Source of the DNA: Neoechinorhynchus agilis
Taxonomy: Eukaryota > Acanthocephala
Length of the DNA: 64,000 nucleotides
Direction of reading: 5' to 3'
Assembly (NCBI GenBank): GCA_051530055.1
Contig: CM121341.1
Span: 1,798,001-1,862,000 of the forward strand
The position numbers were made by a program, and so were the translations under genes. Shown here in pieces: positions 47,374 to 58,789 of this stretch; within the stretch, counting starts at the first letter, position 1, and each line of letters starts with the position of its first letter. The notes beneath the pieces were generated by a model that was given only the letters and a program-made list of their open reading frames with translations, made no database searches and had not been told where the DNA came from.

Positions 47374-47559
47374 TGGACCAATCCCAGCTGTAGTGCAACG
47401 CCGGGTTGATCCGCGATGGAGTCCATGCAAGCACGGGGTCCCCATCTCCGTCCCAAAAATAACTTTGACAAATTGGGAATCCAATGGATCCCCCGCTAGA
47501 TGTCAAACTAGCGAGAACAGATACTACACTTTGATCTTAGCCTTTCGGCAAGAAGCGAT
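47374..47559 (-). ncRNA. U2: U2 spliceosomal RNA
   Basis: Read on the minus strand, the RNA starts ATCGCTTCTTGCCG and includes GGCTAAGATCAAAGTG and the branch-point-pairing GTGTAGTATCTG. Stem-loop IIa (CTCGCTAG / CTAGCGGG) and IIb (GGGGATCC / GGATTCCC) pair well. The Sm site is ATTTTTGG. Stem-loop IV has a 6-bp stem CCCGGC / GCTGGG around the 11-base loop GTTGCACTACA, the binding site for U2B''-type proteins. Length is about 186 bases, as in other U2 RNAs. It pairs with the branch site in pre-mRNA. The sequence is closest in my memory to nematode U2. Its 3' flank is directly the satellite array made of U2 3' ends. No TATA-type element is expected and none is seen. Confidence 0.95.
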
Positions 47560-47823
47560 AGCTTGGAATAGGGCACTCGAGTTTTAACTCTAAACATATA
47601 TCCGAATTAAAAACTTTCTGATTCAATACGTAATTCGAAGACATTTGCTGAAAGAACACAAATTCCCTTAATTTTTTTTATTGTTTGTGATGAAATTAAT
47701 TATTGTGTTTTAAATTTTTCTTATATGTTTTTTGTGTATGCCATAGTTTGGACGGATTCGTTTTATTGTTTCGTATTAGAATTCTAATTCTGATTTGACG
47801 GTTGTTTCACTTAATTCATTCTT

Positions 47824-48099
47824 TTAGCCGTAATGTTCGTGAATTGCAATCGTTTTCCATTCTCTTTGACCCATTGAAGTGAATGTGGCGAGTGTTGGGC
47901 GATTGAGTTTTTTGATAGGGTTTGCGACTGGTGAACTAAGAATCACTCGGAGTTGATTAAACTGATTACTCCTGATCTCTGGTTTTCCATTCACGTAAAT
48001 AGCAATCGACTTAGGCTTCCAAATCGGAACGCATAAAGCTGTCAGTCTTAGTGGTTTTTCGAACTCAGGCAAAAATTGGTTGAGTGTTTTTCCGGTTTT
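47824..48099 (-). CDS. Orphan C-terminal exon, unknown protein
   Basis: After a likely acceptor (ctttactattag) the frame reads KTGKTLNQFLPEFEKPLRL, then CVPIWKPKSIAIYVNGKPEI and ends EWKTIAIHEHYG. The composition is that of a real folded domain (beta-rich, PIKKLNRPTLATFT). I cannot name the family. No matching upstream exon is visible: the next 240 bases have only a short open stretch (ATEEARKTLRTISQTGDR) whose phase does not fit, and beyond that lies a Penelope-like fragment. The gene may have been cut off by that insertion. Confidence 0.4.
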   Translation of the reverse strand, partial: KTGKTLNQFLPEFEKPLRLTALCVPIWKPKSIAIYVNGKPEIRSNQFNQLRVILSSPVANPIKKLNRPTLATFTSMGQREWKTIAIHEHYG

Positions 48100-48339
48100 C
48101 TAATAGTAAAGATCGATCACAATTTATGATTTGATTGTACGTTGGCGAATCCTGTCCCCGGTTTGTGAAATAGTTCGCAAGGTTTTCCTTGCTTCTTCAG
48201 TCGCTATCTAAAATGGAGATGATATAGACAGCAAGTGATGTCCGGATGCAGCTCAGATTCGCGGGTTTGCTAATATCCAAAGTGTGGAGGATCCGCACAC
48301 ACCTCCTTCGGTTTGTTGCCGACTAATTTGTTCGTCATG

Positions 48340-48672
48340 CTATGCAACTTTGGTAGGACCTGAGTGTGGTTTGATTTGTTGCCTTCCATCGTCCGAATTT
48401 AACCGGATGTGAATAGCCTCATGGATCAGTCTTCTTATATCCGGCTCACTTGATAAGAATGCTGCTTTTCCAAAATCCACCTTGTGCTCTGGTGGTTCGA
48501 GATTGCTGAGGATTTGTCGAAAGTCCTGCAAGCCTTTTTATGCTGCGATTCTTGATTCCTTGCATAGTTTGTCCAATGGAGCATTCTGCACATGAAATTT
48601 TGTGGATCCCTGATTTGGTCTCTTGTTTAGCTTTCCTCTTGAGAATACCCGCACCTCGAGCTCCCTCGCCCA
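48340..48672 (-). mobile_element. Penelope-like element, GIY-YIG domain remnant
   Basis: The minus strand encodes SGIHKISCAEC, IGQTMQGIKNRS and then VDFGKAAFLSSEPDIRRLIH. This corresponds to the C-terminal GIY-YIG endonuclease region of Penelope-like retroelements (GIYxxxCxxC, YIGQT, and the downstream RRLxxEAI block). It is a short, degraded piece. It ends a few bases before the SSRP1 start codon, so it lies in the presumed promoter or 5' UTR of SSRP1. Confidence 0.7.
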
Positions 48673-48678
48673 ACCTAG

Positions 48679-50915
48679 ATGCCTGCTGCAGTAGCCACTC
48701 CCAAATTTTTGGAGTATTCGAACGTATCATCGACCGACATTGATATTAAAACTAAAGGGAAATTAAGATTTGAAACGGATAAAATCATTTTCACTAACAC
48801 GAGTAACAAGGAGGATAAAGTGACGACCGTCTTTGAAGTTAAAGACATAAAAAATGCATATTTTACTCAGACGGCTCAAGGTTACATGCTCATTCTACTC
48901 ACAGCATTCTCTCCCGACGACGATAATAGCATTAGTAGCGATGATCCTCATGTACTTGCTAGCCACTTCAGAGGCTTAAGCCTTGAAGACCTTGATTCGG
49001 TTCAGACGTTCATGCGAAGGAACTATGAGATTGAAATGAATGAAATGTTACGATCTGTCAAAGGCGCTGATGCTGGTGTCTTCGATCTTGAATTCGCGTA
49101 TAACTCAATGCGTTTCATGGTCGATCAAAAACTTGGATTTGAGATTCCTCTCGATCAAGTCAATTCATGTGATCTTTGCAGTAAGAATGAAACGGTCATC
49201 AAGTTTCGTCCGAGGCAACAGGATCCTTGTCTGGTTGAAATCAGGTTCAGCATCCCTCAAGGCGGTGGCGGGGACGAGGAACGAATGGAGCGCTACCGAC
49301 AAAAACTTACTCGCTTAGCATCCGCTGAGGTTACCGAAAGCATTTGCGATGTTCCACAAATGTCATTTATGGTACCTAGGGGAAAGTATGACATGAAACT
49401 CGTGAAAGATTTCGTTGATCTGCACGGTAAATCGTTTGATTATAAAATCATGTACAATCAAATCGCAATGGTATTTATTCTTGAAAATCCTCTGAAACGA
49501 CATGTATATTTTGCTTTTAAAGTATGTGCATAGACTTCTGTTGAAGAGATTTTCACAATGATGGGTGAATTCTGTCTTAAAATACGTATTTTTCAAGAAT
49601 ATTTTAATCAGATATTATAGCTGTTCGAGCAAATTTTTGTGTATTTCACAAATGCCTGAGAATATAACATAACAAAATTTTCAAATCCTTGATCGTCTTG
49701 AGAAAGAAATGATTTTTGCTCGATTTTTTTACTTTTGTAAATTTTGAAATATCTTGACCTCTCTTTTTTTGAACTGATGATGAACTCATTTACCGGGTAT
49801 AGACCTAAATAACACTTCTAACCATTTATGATTAATTTTTAATAATAGGTGAAAAATTCCCTTACCTGCTCAATTTATTATTTATTTTCCCAATTTCAAT
49901 CACATAATTCACGGGTATTTGAAAATAATTTTTAATGGTTTTCTGAAAATTATTTCAATGCTGTGGCGATTTTTTCTCCAGTTGGCGCAAATGTTTTCTC
50001 CCGTAACTTGTGAATTAACTTCTTAACCCTTGCTCCTTTTGTGAAATATCAATTTCTTATATAAATCAAAAATTCTGTTACACAAAATTTTAATTCTATT
50101 TCTTTTAATAAAGCGAACTTAATTGGCTCAAATTTTTTTGATATCATCTAACCTTGAATTCTCTGTGCAAATTCATGACTATATTAAATGATCACTAGCT
50201 AATCTTTTTTAATCGATTTCTCAACGGTAGCTTTGCGATATATCCACCTGTTCGACAAGGTCAAACCCTTTACCCGTTCGTAATTCTTCAATGCGAAAGT
50301 GATGAAGAGATTGAACTGGACGTTAAACTCCCGGGTCATCCGGCCAACGATGATGAAGAGAAAATGAAAGGCGCAACTTATGAAGTTCTGGCTGAAATTC
50401 TCAAGCAGATATTACCTAACAAATTCAACGATCAATGTACATATCGATCAGCAGTAAACACAGAAGCTGCCTTTGTAAATGCTTCAATTCGTGCATGCAG
50501 TGGTCTCTTGTATCCCATGGACAAAGGAATCCTATTTATGCATAAACCTACATTCTATCTACCATATGAAGAAATGCTTTTAGTAGACATGGGTTCTGGA
50601 AACGAACCGATTCAATCATCATCGAGTCTTAAAACGTTTATGGTCGAGATTAAGATGAAAAACGGTACGGCGTATTCGTTCAGTAGTATTGACCGAGAGG
50701 AGCAGAAACCATTGGCTTCATTCATAAAGTCCAAGAGGGTAGACGTGAGTTTTATTAAAGGCGACACTACGACTGGAAATGTCGATAAGTTGATAAATGC
50801 GTTGGGTATTGATGAAGATAGCGCTGATGACGGAGATGATGAAGAAGATGAAGATTACGAGGCAAAATCGGCTGGTGCAGAGTCCGATGAAATAGAAAGT
50901 GATCACGAAGAGTGA
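48679..50915 (+). CDS. SSRP1: SSRP1/Pob3-type FACT subunit without HMG box
   Basis: Two exons. 48679-49521 covers the N-terminal PH-like domain and most of the first middle PH domain (NETVIKFRPRQQDPCLVEIR, PRGKYDMKLVKDFVDLHGKS then FDYKIMY). Exon 2, to 50915, covers VRQGQTLYPFVI, ACSGLLYPMDKGILFMHKP, AYSFSSIDREEQKPL and an acidic tail. This is the histone-binding part of the FACT chaperone (partner SPT16), which moves nucleosomes for transcription and replication. The protein stops after the acidic tail, with no basic linker or HMG box, as in yeast Pob3 but unlike most animal SSRP1. The junction is uncertain: the canonical donor at 49521 fits an acceptor at 50198 and adds a 12-residue insert, while the better-placed acceptor at 50230 is out of phase. 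A Penelope-like fragment abuts the start codon. Confidence 0.85.
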
Positions 50916-51246
50916 AGAAGACTGTTGGAAACTCATGAGCGGCGTGAAATTTATATGTTGTCTTCATAGGGAAGTCTTGCCGTATCCATATCTTGGATTT
51001 TGATACACAGGAGTACTTTTTAAAGGAAATCTTCACATTTTCTACCACGTCCTCCTTAAGCCTTTTGTAATATGCCTAAATTTAAGCCCAAATACTTAAT
51101 GAAAAATATCACACTTTTCGCTTCCTTTATTTGTAAAATATAGATTTTGCAAAACTCTATCAGCATCAATGTTCATTTGAAGCAATCGGGTGTGCTACCT
51201 CCATAACCCAATCACAATTGTTTAGCGAACGAAAAACACACAGCGT
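50916..51246. other. SSRP1 3' flank
   Basis: AT-rich sequence; no HMG-box coding sequence is present here or further down to 51770. Confidence 0.5.
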
Positions 51247-51409
51247 TTAACGTCTCTTTGAATGTAACATCTTCTTTCCCCTTTTGCTTCTCTTGATCTC
51301 CGGTGCTTCTAGTTGAGATTTCGATTGGTCCAATCTGACTGGCAAATCAGCATCTTCTTGTTTTCGCCCTTCTTCGGACTTCTTTATCCTATGGCTGTCC
51401 TCATCAGAA
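51247..51409 (-). CDS. Possible Lys-rich terminal exon
   Basis: A minus-strand acceptor (ttctttctttag) is followed by SSDEDSHRIKKSEEGRKQ, LDQSKSQLEAPEIKRS and KRGKKMLHSKRR stop. The tail looks like a nuclear protein's end. No upstream exon was found before the CENP-X-like gene on the other strand, so the rest of the gene is unknown and the call is weak. Confidence 0.3.
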
Positions 51410-51772
51410 CTAAAGAAAGAAAATTGTTAGAACATTTTTCCAATTTTTACCGAACACGAAACGTATTTTTAAATGTTATTGCAACTGTCCATAATTTCCT
51501 AGATTTTTTATTATTTATATGACGCTGAATTTTTTTAAAGAATGTAATAAGTAAATCTTTAGAATCGCAGTTTACTTAAATCGGCAACACTTTTAGTTGG
51601 TGCTAACGGTTAATCGGTCATTTTATTGACCTAATGTAACCCTTCCTCGGAAATTAGATATCTAAATCGATCGAATAAATTTATAATTAAACTTTAGCGC
51701 TTTGCCGATAGCTACGGCGAGCGCGAGGGATGATTTTCACTTTCAGATCATTCCGGTTTTGCTAAATTTCGA

Positions 51773-52171
51773 ATGATATCTGACTCGTTTGCAAAGTTCC
51801 ACGCTCATTGCCGCACTCTTTATGAGATGTCTGATGATTTCGAAACGTTCGTCGGTCAATTGCCTTCGACGTCAAATAACTCTCCACCGGCAACTGCGTC
51901 TTCACAATCAAGGTTGAACGCTTTAAATCAAGACCTTGTCCAGAGTTTGATGGAAGCAATTCTCGCCGATAATGTATCGAAAAATAAATGCGACAAAGTC
52001 AAACTGTCATCGGAGGCAATAATCGCTTATACGGCAGCGATTAATTTGATTACCGATGAGCTAATTGCTAGAAGCGTTGATTGCCGTTGTGCTGAGGGTA
52101 ATGGAAGTAATAATGAACTGAATGAAAGCCATCTTTTCTCGGTTATGGCGCAAGTTCTGTTTGATGTATGA
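51773..52171 (+). CDS. CENPX: CENP-X/MHF2-like histone-fold protein
   Basis: The last 80 of 132 residues align with CENP-X: DLVQSLMEAILADNVS (helix 1), KVKLSSEAIIAYTAAINLIT (central helix), DELIARSVDCR, and HLFSVMAQVLFDV, which matches the family's DQLEKVLPQLLLDF end. CENP-X pairs with CENP-S in the kinetochore CCAN and in the Fanconi-anaemia MHF complex at DNA repair forks. The first 50 residues are a Ser/Thr-rich extension not typical of the family; the ATG at 51828 (MSDDFETF) could be the real start. No introns. The next gene starts 90 bases downstream on the same strand, a tight tandem pair that might share transcription. Confidence 0.6.
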   Translation: MISDSFAKFHAHCRTLYEMSDDFETFVGQLPSTSNNSPPATASSQSRLNALNQDLVQSLMEAILADNVSKNKCDKVKLSSEAIIAYTAAINLITDELIARSVDCRCAEGNGSNNELNESHLFSVMAQVLFDV

Positions 52172-52261
52172 ACTGTTATTACATTTCAATTAAAGTGGAT
52201 GCAAAAAAACGGTTTTGAGTTAATTTCGGATGAAAAGCTTTTAATCGTCCTCGTTTAAGAT

Positions 52262-54052
<1,791 letters not shown>

Positions 54053-54388
54053 GTATTCGTTTTTGGATGGATTCTAAGGAAACAAAGTAGACCGTTTCCC
54101 GAACCCATTTTTTGCTCTTTTAATCTTGAAATAATTTATTTGATGGGCGATTAATAGCGTAAACTAAAGATTCTCATTGAATAAAAACTCATTATTATGA
54201 AAAACATATTTTGAATTCGGTGTCAATTAGAAATTGTTTGCCAACCGTCTTTTTATTACGTCTACTAACGAAAAAATCCAGAAACTTCACGATTTTCCTG
54301 TTCGTTTTCTAAAAAAAATTAGAATCGAGTGAATTATTTGCTCTTTACAACAAAAGCGATATTTTTACACGATTCAAACGGCGATGTG

Positions 54389-55546
54389 TTATTGTTCGTT
54401 TTGCGACTGCTGCTGCTGTTCATTATTGAACATTTGAGCTATAAGCGCATTGCTAGACTGCTGCTGTCCACCGCCGCCGAAACCAAAAGAAGGTAGACTG
54501 ATGGTATTTAGGGCATTAAAAGCGGCAGCGTACAGATTCTGTTGTTGTTGCTGTTGAAAAACCCAATTATTGGGAAAGTCCTGCTGAATTGGTGCTGGTT
54601 GTTGAAGAGTTTCTTCTTTGATTTCATTGGTTCTCAGTTTTCCCAAACATTTAAGTAGATCATTATACGCCGTCCGATATTCGTCGACCTGAGTATTACA
54701 TGAGATCTTTTTCAGTGCTTCTAACCGTTTTTTAACTTCTGGATGTTCAACTAAATGTTCACTTGATTGAATAGTAACGCAACACATAGCTTCATGTTCC
54801 TTCGTGGCCATATACCGATAAATCATATGTTTGATTAAACTGGTGGTATTCACGAAATTGGACACTGGCCGGGCGACAACACTCCTTTGTACCCGTTTAA
54901 CCACGTCCGCATACTCGTTTCTCATTCGTCCTCTGAACTCACTCGATACTTCGTCGTCGTCTTCTTCTAAATCAATCAATGACACGAATACTCGTTCGTC
55001 CCGAAGAATATCTTCTACTGGTATAAGCCCATGACGCATCTTCATTCTTTCTATGATCGCATTATATTCATTAATAAGACTGGCATGGTCTTCTTCTCCT
55101 TGTGGTTCCGGTTGGATCGGGTCACCGAGAGCACGTCGCTTTCCACCGCCGTCGCAATCAACGCGATCCAACTCTTCACGGATCAAACTTTCAAAATCGA
55201 GATCATCGTTGCGGTTGTACCTATGCGTTTGCTGCTGTTGTTGCTGCTGCTGCTGCTGTTGGTAGTGGTGGTGGTGGTGGTGGTAATCGTCAATAACATG
55301 CTGATCGATGATCGATACCTCGTCGGGGACAGTTGGAGCGTCAAGGTCCCGGTATGCACGTTTCTTGTTCTTCGTTGGAGACCGACGGCGGTGGTGGTAA
55401 TGATTGTGGTGGTGGTGGTGGTGATGGTGCCGTCTACGGTCAACTGACGACGTCGATTCAGCCAACGTTAGACCAGGCGGGTGAAGCGGACCGACTTCTT
55501 GGTGCCGAAAACTACTTTCCAAGTTCAAACGGTCTTCAGTCGTCAA
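54389..55546 (-). CDS. His/Gln-rich protein, at least 385 aa, unknown
   Basis: The frame is open from about 55,590 to the stop at 54389; no ATG lies at the 5' end, and an acceptor-like 'cataaacag' at about 55,556 suggests an upstream exon. The N-terminal third holds His runs (about residues 40-52 and 88-94) and an 11-Gln run. A folded-looking region lies between residues 155 and 320 (INEYNAIIERMKMRHGLIPV, NTTSLIKHMIYRYMATKEHE, KKISCNTQVDEYRTAYNDLL). The C-terminus is Gln- and Gly-rich (GFGGGGQQQ, NNEQQQQSQNEQ). Gln and His runs with a central helical domain are common in nuclear regulators. I do not recognise the family. The opposite strand shows long open frames over the CAT/CTG repeats, which are shadows. 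Confidence 0.7.
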   Translation of the reverse strand: MTTEDRLNLESSFRHQEVGPLHPPGLTLAESTSSVDRRRHHHHHHHHNHYHHRRRSPTKNKKRAYRDLDAPTVPDEVSIIDQHVIDDYHHHHHHYQQQQQQQQQQQTHRYNRNDDLDFESLIREELDRVDCDGGGKRRALGDPIQPEPQGEEDHASLINEYNAIIERMKMRHGLIPVEDILRDERVFVSLIDLEEDDDEVSSEFRGRMRNEYADVVKRVQRSVVARPVSNFVNTTSLIKHMIYRYMATKEHEAMCCVTIQSSEHLVEHPEVKKRLEALKKISCNTQVDEYRTAYNDLLKCLGKLRTNEIKEETLQQPAPIQQDFPNNWVFQQQQQQNLYAAAFNALNTISLPSFGFGGGGQQQSSNALIAQMFNNEQQQQSQNEQ

Positions 55547-55782
55547 AAACGCACTGTTTATGCATCGGTGGCCAACGAAAACAAACGGAGAAAAGTTTGA
55601 AGGGTTTTAAAAATGCCATCATGCGCTCCATAACAATCAGTTTCAAAAGGTGCAAGAAAGAGCGGTTCGGCCGTGACTATAAAAAGGAACTAGTAAATAT
55701 GAGAATCCGATGAGAGCAAAGAACTTATGTCTGTCGCCATTCTCAGCGAGCTCTCGTCGGCATGAGAGTTAAAAGAAAAAAA

Positions 55783-56142
55783 CTAACAAAAATCCGCCAC
55801 TACCACGACAAGAGCACATTGGCCTCCAACGTGCTTTAAGAACTCATGAGGAATTCTGCGTCTTCTTTGAACCGATATTCTTTGATTAAGCGCGGGTCGC
55901 TGCTGTTCCCAACTTCTAGGAGCATAATACGAATTAAGTGGAGGCGCATATTGCTGATCGTTGAACATTCCGTGAAACCGGTAGCTTTGTTGATTCGACT
56001 GGATTCTCGGTCCGAATTGGTGCCTAATAGGACGCAAATATACATCTGGACCTGGCGGGAAACGAGGATCTTGATGGGTCATTTCGTTATGAGTAAGGAA
56101 GTTCGAAGAGTTTTCGCGGATAACGTGATTCTTCCGCGACAC
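55783..56142 (-). CDS. Pro/Arg/Gln-rich protein or 5' exon, 119 aa
   Basis: The frame reads MTHQDPRFPPGPDVYLRPIR, HQFGPRIQSNQQSYRFHG and RISVQRRRRIPHEFLKHVGG. The composition resembles an RNA-binding or disordered nuclear protein. It lies 236 bases upstream of the His/Gln-rich gene on the same strand and could be its first exon (several GT sites near 55,810), but I could not settle a junction. Only the last residues (VVVVADFC) look non-coding. Confidence 0.4.
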   Translation of the reverse strand: MSRKNHVIRENSSNFLTHNEMTHQDPRFPPGPDVYLRPIRHQFGPRIQSNQQSYRFHGMFNDQQYAPPLNSYYAPRSWEQQRPALNQRISVQRRRRIPHEFLKHVGGQCALVVVVADFC

Positions 56143-56280
56143 TCTATGACGTGTTCCGAAATAGTGGAAGATTCTTCCGTATGTAGTCTATGACGTGTAC
56201 TAAAGTTTTTATATCCCGCGCCGGGAATATTTAGATTACACGCGAGCGGTTGTGTGCGTCGTCACGAAATATCGGATTCT

Positions 56281-56420
56281 GATAAATCACTTCAATTTTT
56301 TCCGAATGCTCGAGCAAAATTGTAGTATTTTTTCCATATGTCCATTTGACCGTGTATGGAAAAAAGACTACCGGCAGAGCCACACTTATAAAACATTCTA
56401 AGAAATTGAAGTAATTTATC
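56281..56420. repeat. Foldback element, about 140 bp
   Basis: Ends 'ataaatcacttcaattt' and 'aaattgaagtaatttat' are inverted copies. The centre carries 'gtgtatggaaaaaagactac', which is also the right end of the foldback at 12562-12708. Confidence 0.6.
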
Positions 56421-57054
56421 AAAGAAAAAATCTGGTGCAAAGTGTTATTTAGAAAATCTTCCTTTGGTAAATAATTTTTTTATTAAAATTCATCATCAGC
56501 TTGTTCTTTAAAGACTATCTTTAGCACCAACATTATGGCAATATTAACTTTTGTAGGAATAAAATTCACTTTTATTCATATCTCGCTCTCAACAAAACCA
56601 ACTATGGACAACATCTTTACATTGGACACGATGGTGTGTCTCCGAAATATCGGGAAAAGATAAACAATTCAGAATTTAAACGAAATTTGAATCGCAAATT
56701 TTTAATGACGCTTACAATTAACGTTTAATATGGTGCTAATCGACATGTGGGACATCGATTCTCACAAACATTGAGATAAAATAGTTTCGTGTATTCTAAG
56801 GAAATTTAATGGAAAATCACACTTTTCAATGGGTCTAATCGATTATTAATAATAATTCGTGATATGTCTATAAAGTCGAAACATTCCCACGTTTATGGAA
56901 TGACCTTTAAAGAGCTCAATATAAAACAATCTAAGCTTTTAAGCCTAGCCAAAACTCTAAGGTTTTTAATTAATTTTTTCACGATTTCGTGCCATCGGGG
57001 AATCGGCTCTTAAACTCAACAAATTTGTCACAGGTTGAATCTAATAATTTTCCT
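56421..57054. other. Intergenic, nothing recognised
   Basis: AT-rich; no gene or repeat apart from the neighbouring foldback. Confidence 0.4.
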
Positions 57055-57185
57055 GATTGAACTGGACGTTAAACTCCCGGGTCATCCGGCCAACGATGAT
57101 GAAGAGAAAATGAAAGGTGCAACTTATGAAGTTCTGGCTGAAATTCTCAAGCGGATATTACCTAACAAATTCAACGATCAATGTA
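57055..57185 (+). pseudogene. Duplicated piece of SSRP1 exon 2
   Basis: 131 bases match SSRP1 50309-50439 without gaps and with two differences (ggcgc to ggtgc, agcag to agcgg). They encode IELDVKLPGHPANDDEEKMK in the same frame. Flanks are unrelated to SSRP1, so it is an isolated exon fragment. Confidence 0.9.
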
Positions 57186-57470
57186 TGATCCATTCCAATA
57201 CTACCTTTAATACCCTTATAATATTCTCAAAAATCGATTCGTTTCAATGCACGGAAAATTCGTGAGTTCCCACTCATTACGTTTATTCAAGCTGGTTGAA
57301 ATGTTTTTCTCTCGATGGCCACGATTGTTGAGAAAGGAGATGCCTTGCGTGAAAATATTTTAATAACTGATCTTTCCACTTCATAGAAAAAGAAAGAAGA
57401 TTTCTTTTGCGATGTTTTTTCTCTCTCGAAAAAGCTCAAAGAACAAAAATCTTGGAATAATTCAGGAAAT
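57186..57470. other. Spacer, nothing recognised
   Basis: AT-rich sequence between the SSRP1 fragment and the inverted-repeat element. Confidence 0.4.
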
Positions 57471-58782
57471 ATAATTTTGGTGAACATACTCCCGGTCATA
57501 ACCTATTTGATTTTGATTTATTTAAGATATTTCGAAGGAGGTAACTTCGCCTCACCAGTCATCTAAAAATATGTTTTTACCACTCAGGTTTTAAGCTCGA
57601 GTGCACGGGATAGCCAAACCCGAAGCTCGGGGCCAATTATCCGACTACGTTTTTTCCATGATTTTAGCATTAATTTTTTAAACGTCGCTGGCTGGAAGTC
57701 TCAAGCTAAAATTAGCTTTATTTCCTTCGATCGTGTTGGACACAGCGATGTGTAAGGCCTCCAAAACAAGCCGCCTTTTTAAGTTTTGTTCTATTTCTAT
57801 AAAGTCGGTGCCACCAAAATCCACTCGATGCTTACATGTCTCTTGATGATTAGAGATTGCCGACGAATGCTAAAATCGACTGCAGACTTGCTTATGTTGA
57901 GCGACCCTCTTCTCGATGCCTTGCATCGTTTGTCCGATATAGACTTTCTCACACTGTTCACAGTGCATTCGGTAGATCCCATGAGTCAGCTCAATTCTAC
58001 CCTTCCTCTTGAATGTGCTTCTGAGAGCGATTCCTTTAGTATTGTATAGACGAATTCCAGCCTTCTTAACTTATAATGGAGTAAATCATTTGATTCGTGT
58101 CATATCAATGAAGTGCACTCTTTCGAAGCATACAGGCTCTGCAGACGATTTTTTGTTGTTTTGCGGATGATAGTTTCTGCCTCTGATTCCACGGTCTATA
58201 ATCCATTTGGAATATCCCCTCATTTTTAGCTCCTGGACTATCCTCTCCCTTTCCTTACTCCACGCCAATCGAGTAGATGAGATAAGAAAAGCTCTTCGGA
58301 AGGAGGACATTACAACCGAGATTTTATACTTCATCGGTTTTTGAGTTGACCAGTGTGGTGGTCCGCATAGTAGATTCTCCTTACGATAAAGTGACGTGCC
58401 AACTTTGCCTTGTGCCGACCGCTTTACCAGGACGTCCAGGAAAGAGACATCACCGTTGTTGTTCTCTTCTTTGAATGTCCACTGTATGTGTGGATCTTGA
58501 TTGTTAAGTTCAGCATTTAGTAAATCTCTGTTGTTGTTTGAATAAGTCAAAATGAATACATCGTCCACATAACGCCACCGCCGATTTACATGACTATGAA
58601 GCTCCAAGAAAATGTACTCGCAATGCCGCATGTAAATGTCGGCCAAGGTCGGGGCAATCTCTAATCATCAAGAGACATGTAAACATCGAGCGGATTTTGG
58701 TGGCACCAACTTACTCGCGAAATATTTTCAATAAATCAAAATCAAATAGGTTATGACCGGGAGTATGTTCACCAAAATTATA
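57471..58782. repeat. Long inverted repeat enclosing a Penelope-like segment
   Basis: The outer arms of about 65 bases (left starts ataattttggtgaacatact, right ends agtatgttcaccaaaattat) are inverted copies. The same kind of end ('ataattttggtgaaaatgct') occurs in each unit of the MED21 array just to the right. A second, inner inverted repeat (57806 and 58711) lies inside. Confidence 0.75.
57806..58711 (-). mobile_element. Penelope-like element, RT end plus GIY-YIG domain
   Basis: The minus strand reads IAPTLADIYMRHCEYIFLEL, the RT catalytic box WRYVDDVFILT, and DVSFLDVLVKRSAQGKVGTS, then WSKERERIVQELKMRGYSKW. It continues in another frame with THGIYRMHCEQCEKVYIGQT, the hallmark of the GIY-YIG endonuclease of Penelope-like elements. 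About 60-bp inverted copies of one sequence (accaaaatccactcgatgct and its inverse) close both ends. The N-terminal part of the RT is absent, so this is a truncated copy. The family is known for terminal repeats in odd orientations. Confidence 0.8.
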
Positions 58783-58789
58783 TTTTGAC

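Noticed and set aside
51313-51522. Plus-strand hydrophobic ORF of 69 residues
   Set aside because: The opposite strand has a better exon-like Lys-rich frame and acceptor; the plus frame has no homology I know.
55031-55713. Plus-strand ORFs rich in Leu/Val or Cys
   Set aside because: They are reverse-strand readings of the His and Gln codon repeats of the minus-strand gene.
57035-57265. Independent gene with an SSRP1-like ORF
   Set aside because: Only 131 bases match SSRP1 and both flanks are non-coding; it is a duplicated exon piece.
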